In this document: positions 7,098-10,880 of the stretch, piece by piece
Layout: every line of letters begins with the position of its first letter
Position numbering within the stretch: the first letter of the stretch is position 1
NCBI GenBank assembly: GCA_003512125.1
Contig: DOSQ01000100.1
Span: 1 to 10,880 of the forward strand
Direction of reading: 5' to 3'
From: Acidaminococcaceae bacterium
GTDB lineage: Bacteria; Bacillota; Negativicutes; Acidaminococcales; Acidaminococcaceae
Length of the DNA stretch: 10,880 bases
The notes under the pieces: generated by a model
What the model was told of the DNA's origin: nothing
Databases searched by the model: none
The model's input: the letters and a program-made list of their open reading frames with translations, nothing else
Position numbers and translations under genes: made by a program

Positions 7098-8297
7098 ATG
7101 AAAAACACCTACATTCATTACGTACAACAGCATACCGTTTTTAAATTCCTCATTGCCTTCGTGATATCAGCGATACTTTACGCGATGAGTTCTTTCCTGT
7201 TCCCGGTTTTGCTGGCGATCGGCCTGGCTTTTGCCCTGTATCCACTGACAAGGATGTTTACAAGGTTGCAGCTGGGGAAAACCGGTATGCATCCGTCCCG
7301 GGTGGCAGCGATCATCCTTGCCTTCATTGCTTCCGCGATTTTTGCGGGAATTGTGATTTCGTTTGTGGTGCTCCCGCTGTTTGGGCAGATTAATGAATTG
7401 ATTGTAAAACTACCGGAATATTCGGAACAGATGCAGGGAAAATCGCTGCTCCGAATCCTGAAAGAACCCTATGCCAGTGTGCCTGTCCTTCCGTCCAACC
7501 TGGAAGGACTGTTGAACGATGCGATTAATTCCATCATGGGATTTTTGGCCAATGTGGTCCGGAACCTTTTAAATTCCACGGTGCAGATGGTAGCGAATCT
7601 TGTGGGTCTGATTGTCGTACCGTTCCTGGCCTTTTATTTTCTGAAAGACTGGCGTAAACTCTGCACTATGATCACGGATCTGTTTACGCCGGGGGCACGC
7701 CCCAAGGTCAGCCATGTGCTGGCCCGGATCGGCGTTGCCATCAGCGGGTATGTGGAAGGCCTCTGGAAGATGAGCATGCTGGCCGCGCTGTCGATAACCA
7801 TTGTGCTGCTGATCCTGGGAATTCCTTATCCTCTGGTTTTTGGTCTGATTGCCCTGCTGGCGGAGACCATTCCGGTCATCGGCCCGATGATTTCCGCGAT
7901 ACCCGCGATCTTTGTGGCCTATACATCCACTACGCCGCAGACGGCGTTTTGTCTTGCTGTTTTTTATCTGGTGTATTACACGATAGACAGCCAGATGCTG
8001 CAACCCATCGTGATGGGAAAAAAAATAAAGCTGCATCCTGTTATAATCCTGCTGGCCTTAATGATCGGCGGAAAACTGTTCGGTATTCTTGGCATGCTCT
8101 TTGCCATGCCGGTGGCTGCGGTATACCGTGTGCTGTATGACGAACTGTGGCATTATGACGGGGAAGAACCGGCAAAACCGGAAGAGGAAGAGGACATTAT
8201 TACAGATGAAATTGCCGCATCGCTGACGACGGACCCGGTCGATGACCAGATGGTACAGCAGCGGAAAGAGCAGATGGAAAGAGAAAAAAACAATTAG
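7098..8297 (+). CDS. AI-2E family transporter (TqsA/PerM/YdiK-like membrane protein)
   Basis: The protein is 399 aa, an integral membrane protein of the AI-2E transporter (former UPF0118) family. Hydrophobic segments lie near residues 14-35, 36-52, 68-95, 158-183, 224-242, 245-275, 281-297 and 313-345. Family hallmarks are visible near the C-terminal half: ETIPVIGPMISAIPA (256-270), IDSQMLQPIVMG (296-307), KLHPVI and IGGKLFGILGMLFAMPVAA (323-341). A charged, Glu-rich cytoplasmic tail (about 352-399) ends the protein. Family members have been linked to autoinducer-2 export or to Na+/H+ exchange, so the substrate here is unknown. ATG 7098 is chosen, with a weak SD TAAGAG 7 nt upstream. An in-frame TTG at 7068 would add 10 residues but lies in a hairpin loop. 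The gap to the MBL gene is 95 nt and it is probably the operon's last gene. Confidence 0.9.
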   Translation: MKNTYIHYVQQHTVFKFLIAFVISAILYAMSSFLFPVLLAIGLAFALYPLTRMFTRLQLGKTGMHPSRVAAIILAFIASAIFAGIVISFVVLPLFGQINELIVKLPEYSEQMQGKSLLRILKEPYASVPVLPSNLEGLLNDAINSIMGFLANVVRNLLNSTVQMVANLVGLIVVPFLAFYFLKDWRKLCTMITDLFTPGARPKVSHVLARIGVAISGYVEGLWKMSMLAALSITIVLLILGIPYPLVFGLIALLAETIPVIGPMISAIPAIFVAYTSTTPQTAFCLAVFYLVYYTIDSQMLQPIVMGKKIKLHPVIILLALMIGGKLFGILGMLFAMPVAAVYRVLYDELWHYDGEEPAKPEEEEDIITDEIAASLTTDPVDDQMVQQRKEQMEREKNN

Positions 8298-8309
8298 TTT
8301 ATCCATTAC

Positions 8310-8329
8310 CCGGACTGACAGTATTCCGG
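8310..8329 (+). other. Weak hairpin after the transporter gene
   Basis: CCGGA (8310-8314) pairs with TCCGG (8325-8329) around a 10-nt loop, 12 nt after the transporter stop. The following sequence is AAAAATATTTT, not a T run, so termination here is uncertain. It may be a degenerate terminator or a 3' end stabiliser. Confidence 0.25.
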
Positions 8330-8344
8330 AAAAATATTTTCATA

Positions 8345-8374
8345 ATACAAGGAAGACAGATTGTCAGCTTGTAT
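8345..8374 (+). promoter_or_regulatory. Inverted repeat overlapping the hisS -35 box (operator candidate)
   Basis: ATACAAG (8345-8351) and CTTGTAT (8368-8374) are perfect inverted arms. An inner GACA/TGTC (8355-8358/8362-8365) is also symmetric. The dyad spans the -35 hexamer of the hisS promoter (8361-8366), the position expected for a repressor operator. Lack of a T run on either side argues against a bidirectional terminator. No regulator gene is seen in the window, and the binding factor, if any, is unknown. Confidence 0.4.
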
Positions 8375-8389
8375 GAAAAGTGGTAAAAT
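8361..8389 (+). promoter_or_regulatory. Promoter of hisS-aspS
   Basis: TTGTCA (8361-8366, five of six consensus) and TAAAAT (8384-8389, five of six) are separated by 17 bp. TGG at 8381-8383 supplies an extended -10 element. Transcription would start about 8396, leaving about 124 nt of leader before hisS. Confidence 0.75.
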
Positions 8390-8417
8390 ATATAACGTTT
8401 ATTGATTCGTAAATTTG

Positions 8418-8491
8418 TAAAACAGGAAATCCTGTGTTTATAAATGGAAGATTGTGATCCTGCTTTTATATAGATGTAAGGGGATCACAGT
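8418..8491 (+). promoter_or_regulatory. Structured hisS leader with two hairpins
   Basis: Hairpin A (8418-8440) is TAAAACAGG paired with CCTGTgTTTA, nine bp with one bulged G and an AAAT loop. Hairpin B (8451-8491) has the perfect core TGTGATCC (8453-8460) with GGATCACA (8482-8489). It extends to about 14 pairs through A8451-T8491 and CTT/AAG (8463-8465/8478-8480), around a 12-nt loop. No T run follows, so this is not an ordinary terminator. The T-box consensus (TGGNACCGCG-like) and an obvious specifier loop are absent, so it is not a recognisable T-box. It ends about 14 nt before the hisS SD, so a role in translation or mRNA stability is plausible but unproven. Confidence 0.5.
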
Positions 8492-8504
8492 ATTTGGAGT
8501 GTTG

Positions 8505-8513
8505 AAGGGGGAG
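8505..8513 (+). promoter_or_regulatory. Ribosome binding site that sets the hisS start
   Basis: The purine run AAGGGGGAG (8505-8513) lies 6 nt before GTG 8520. This favours GTG 8520 over the in-frame TTG 8523 and ATG 8532, and over the distant GTG 8454, which lies inside the leader hairpin. Confidence 0.75.
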
Positions 8514-8519
8514 TCTTGT

Positions 8520-9803
8520 GTGTTGACAACGATGCCGCGCGGCACCAAGGATATCCTTCCGGCGGAGGTCGGCGCCTGGCGCTATGTGGAAGGAATCCTG
8601 CGAGACCTGTGCAGGTGTTTTGGCTTTAAAGAGATCCGTACCCCGGTATTTGAACACACGGAATTATTCCAGCGTGGCATCGGGGATACGACGGATGTTG
8701 TAGAAAAGGAAATGTACACGTTCATTGACCGGGGGAAACGCAGCCTTACGCTGCGCCCGGAAAATACGGCTTCCGCCGTGCGGGCGTTCATTGAGCATAA
8801 AATGTATGCCGAACCGGATCCGGCCAAGCTGTTCTATATCGGGCCCATGTTCCGGTATGACCGGCCCCAGGCAGGCAGGCAGCGCCAGTTCCATCAGTTT
8901 GGCGTGGAACTGCTGGGCGCTCCGGGGCCTAACGCGGATGCGGAGATCATCCTGCTGGCTGTGCAGATTTTGCGGAAGCTTGGGTTAAAAGATCTGCAGC
9001 TGAAGATCAATACGGTAGGCTGTCCGGAATGCCGTCCGGCTTACCGGCAGAAGCTTCAGAGCTATTACAGACCCCATCTGGAAGAACTCTGTGAAGACTG
9101 CCGTTCCCGGTTTGACAGGAACCCCATGCGCATATTGGACTGCAAGAATGAGAAATGCCATGCGCTGGCAGCCGGCGCCCCGAAACTGGCAGAATGTCTG
9201 GACGAAGACTGTAAAGAACATTTTGCAAAGGTGCAGGAACTGCTGAGATCTTCCGGCGTGGACTTCGTTATCGATTCCACATTGGTGCGCGGTCTGGATT
9301 ATTACACCCGGACTGCCTTTGAAATCCAGTATACGCCTTTGGGAGCGCAGAGCGCAGTATTAGGTGGCGGCCGCTATGACGGCCTGGTGGAAGAGGTAGG
9401 TGGTCCTGCCACGCCGGGTATCGGGTTTGCCATGGGGATGGAGCGGGTGATCCTGGCGCTGGAAAGCCAGAACCTGCTGCCTGCTGCAGAGGATGCTGTC
9501 GAGGTATTTGTCATTGCGCCGAAGCCTGAAGCAACGACCCTTGCTTTCACGACTGTAGAAAAATTAAGAGAAGCGGGCATCTGCGCGGCTTATGATTACC
9601 AGCAGCGCAGCATGAAGGCCCAGATGAAAGCAGCCAACCGGCTGAAAGCTAAATTCGTACTGATCTTCGGGGAAGACGAGCTGTCGCGAAACATGGTGAC
9701 GCTGCGGAACATGACCACGGAAGATAAGGATAATAACCAGCGGGAAATTCCTCTTGCTGAGATCACAACTATTTTAAAAACAGAGGTGCAGAAGAATGAG
9801 TGA
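8520..9803 (+). CDS. hisS: Histidyl-tRNA synthetase
   Basis: The protein is 427 aa from GTG 8520, the normal length for a bacterial HisRS. It attaches histidine to tRNA-His as a class II enzyme, normally a homodimer. The N-terminus PRGTKDILP (6-14) is the family start. Motif 2 lies around GPMFRYDRPQAGRQRQFHQ (108-126). The histidine-specific RGLDYYTRT is at 257-265 and motif 3 is GIGFAMGMERV (300-310). A C-terminal anticodon-binding domain spans about 327-425 (VFVIAPKPEA, then LKAKFVLIFGEDE). Four cysteine pairs in the insertion domain (C168/C171, C191/C194, C208/C213, C226/C231) are common in Firmicutes HisRS and may bind zinc. It is preceded by its own promoter and structured leader and overlaps aspS by 8 nt, so the two synthetases are co-transcribed and likely coupled. 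Confidence 0.97.
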   Translation: MLTTMPRGTKDILPAEVGAWRYVEGILRDLCRCFGFKEIRTPVFEHTELFQRGIGDTTDVVEKEMYTFIDRGKRSLTLRPENTASAVRAFIEHKMYAEPDPAKLFYIGPMFRYDRPQAGRQRQFHQFGVELLGAPGPNADAEIILLAVQILRKLGLKDLQLKINTVGCPECRPAYRQKLQSYYRPHLEELCEDCRSRFDRNPMRILDCKNEKCHALAAGAPKLAECLDEDCKEHFAKVQELLRSSGVDFVIDSTLVRGLDYYTRTAFEIQYTPLGAQSAVLGGGRYDGLVEEVGGPATPGIGFAMGMERVILALESQNLLPAAEDAVEVFVIAPKPEATTLAFTTVEKLREAGICAAYDYQQRSMKAQMKAANRLKAKFVLIFGEDELSRNMVTLRNMTTEDKDNNQREIPLAEITTILKTEVQKNE

Positions 9804-10880
9804 AAAGTTTAAGCGCGATCATCATTGCGGAACCCTGACCAAAGCGGATTCCGGCAAAGAGGTAGCCTTGTGCGGCTGGGTTTCCAAACGCCGCGACCAT
9901 GGCGGACTGATTTTTATCGACCTGCGGGACCGTTCCGGTATCTGCCAGGTTGTTATCGATCCGGATGCCGGCGAAAGCTTTAAGAATGCGGAAGCGGTCC
10001 GGAGCGAATATGTGATCCAGGTGTTCGGCAAGGTGCGGGAACGCGACGCGGAGACTGTCAATCCCAACATTGCAACCGGTGAGATTGAAGTGGTGGCCCA
10101 TACCCTGAACGTGCTGAACGGCGCCAAGACTCCTCCGTTCTATATTCAGGACGGCATTGATACCGATGAGAACCTGCGCCTGAAATACCGTTATCTGGAC
10201 CTGCGCCGTCCGGAGATGCAGGCCAACTTGATCCTGCGTCACAAAGTGACCAAGCTGATGCGTGACTACATGGACAACAACGGTTTTCTGGAAATTGAAA
10301 CCCCCATGCTGTGCAAGAGCACGCCGGAAGGCGCCCGGGATTACCTGGTGCCCAGCCGCGTGAACCCCGGCAAGTTCTATGCATTGCCCCAGTCCCCGCA
10401 GATTTTCAAACAGCTGCTGATGGTGGGCGGTTATGAACGGTACTTCCAGATTGCCCGCTGCTTCCGCGACGAAGATTTGCGTGCGGACCGGCAGCCGGAA
10501 TTCACCCAGCTGGACGTGGAAATGTCCTTTGTGGAAATGGACGATGTGATGGATATGATGGAAGGCCTGATCGCGTACGTGTTCAAAGGCGCGCTGGGCG
10601 TTGATATCCAGCGGCCCATGCAGCGCATGACCTGGGACGAAGCCATGGACAAGTACGGCAGCGACAAGCCGGACCTGCGTTTTGACATGCCGCTGATCAA
10701 CATGGTGGACGCTGTTGCCGGTTCTGACTTCAAAGTATTTAACAACATTATCGCCGACGGCGGCATTGTAAAAGCCATCAACGTAAAAGGTGATGCCAAT
10801 ATTCCCCGCCGGGAACTGGACGGGCTGGTTGACTTTGTGGCGATCTACGGCGCCAAAGGCCTGGCCTGGATGCAGATCCA
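9796..10880 (+). CDS. aspS: Aspartyl-tRNA synthetase (3' end beyond window)
   Basis: The frame opens at ATG 9796, inside the end of hisS, and runs off the right edge after 361 codons. Bacterial AspRS is about 590 aa, so roughly 60% is present. It attaches aspartate to tRNA-Asp as a class II homodimer. The N-terminal OB-fold anticodon-binding domain covers about 1-105 (CGWVSKRRDHGGLIFIDLRD). Catalytic-core motifs are GFLEIETPML (163-172, motif 1), ALPQSPQIFKQLLM (196-209) and FRDEDLRADRQPEFTQLD (223-240, motif 2). YGSDKPDLR (287-295) leads into the bacterial-specific GAD insertion. SD AGAGGTG (9782-9788) lies 7 nt before the start. His35 in RRDHGG is the residue type associated with non-discriminating AspRS, but a second position differs, so tRNA-Asn charging is open. 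Confidence 0.97.
   Translation, partial: MSEKFKRDHHCGTLTKADSGKEVALCGWVSKRRDHGGLIFIDLRDRSGICQVVIDPDAGESFKNAEAVRSEYVIQVFGKVRERDAETVNPNIATGEIEVVAHTLNVLNGAKTPPFYIQDGIDTDENLRLKYRYLDLRRPEMQANLILRHKVTKLMRDYMDNNGFLEIETPMLCKSTPEGARDYLVPSRVNPGKFYALPQSPQIFKQLLMVGGYERYFQIARCFRDEDLRADRQPEFTQLDVEMSFVEMDDVMDMMEGLIAYVFKGALGVDIQRPMQRMTWDEAMDKYGSDKPDLRFDMPLINMVDAVAGSDFKVFNNIIADGGIVKAINVKGDANIPRRELDGLVDFVAIYGAKGLAWMQI

Noticed and set aside
8454..8519. N-terminal extension of hisS from GTG 8454
   Set aside because: The codons fall in the leader hairpin with no SD before them. The added residues are not part of the HisRS family N-terminus, while GTG 8520 has a strong SD.
8298..8519. T-box riboswitch or histidine leader peptide upstream of hisS
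   Set aside because: No T-box consensus, terminator or antiterminator pair was found. The only small frame (8444-8473, nine codons) has no His codon and no SD.
1..10880. Mobile element, CRISPR array or defence system
   Set aside because: No transposase, integrase, regularly spaced repeats or unfamiliar gene cluster was seen. All complete genes are recognisable housekeeping or common membrane-protein families on one strand.

Overview
The window reads as ordinary core chromosome of a low-to-mid GC Firmicute. Base composition looks close to balanced by eye. Every supported gene lies on the + strand, ribosome binding sites are mostly purine-rich Shine-Dalgarno (SD) sequences, and the gene order recJ - relA - MBL hydrolase - hisS - aspS is a well-known Firmicutes arrangement. 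Negativicutes (an Acidaminococcus- or Phascolarctobacterium-like genome) is my best guess from the order and protein style. That is inference, because no rRNA or marker search was possible.

Layout: (1) Bases 1-170 hold the last 55 codons of a membrane protein. (2) A tRNA-Leu(CAA) at 233-319 has its own promoter and a good intrinsic terminator. (3) nfo (endonuclease IV, 579-1412) has an extended -10 promoter and a terminator-like hairpin in its leader. (4) A strong promoter at 1523-1551 starts a roughly 130-nt leader and then a probable operon: recJ (1690-4059), bifunctional relA/spoT-type rel (4133-6391), an overlapping MBL-fold hydrolase (6388-7002) and an AI-2E-family membrane protein (7098-8297). 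(5) A second strong promoter at 8361-8389, set inside an inverted repeat, and a structured leader of about 124 nt precede hisS (8520-9803). This is followed by aspS with an 8-nt overlap (9796 to the window edge, truncated).

Functionally the region combines DNA repair (Nfo, RecJ), the stringent response (Rel) and translation (tRNA-Leu, HisRS, AspRS). Rel senses uncharged tRNA on the ribosome, so its closeness to two aminoacyl-tRNA synthetases makes physiological sense. The usual neighbours apt (between recJ and relA) and dtd (after relA) are absent, and an AI-2E-type transporter sits where other genes often lie before hisS.

I found no mobile element, CRISPR array, phage gene or obviously new protein system. 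The most interesting material is non-coding: the inverted repeat and strong hairpin upstream of hisS, a possible kissing-loop structure covering the recJ SD region, and the hairpin in the nfo leader.
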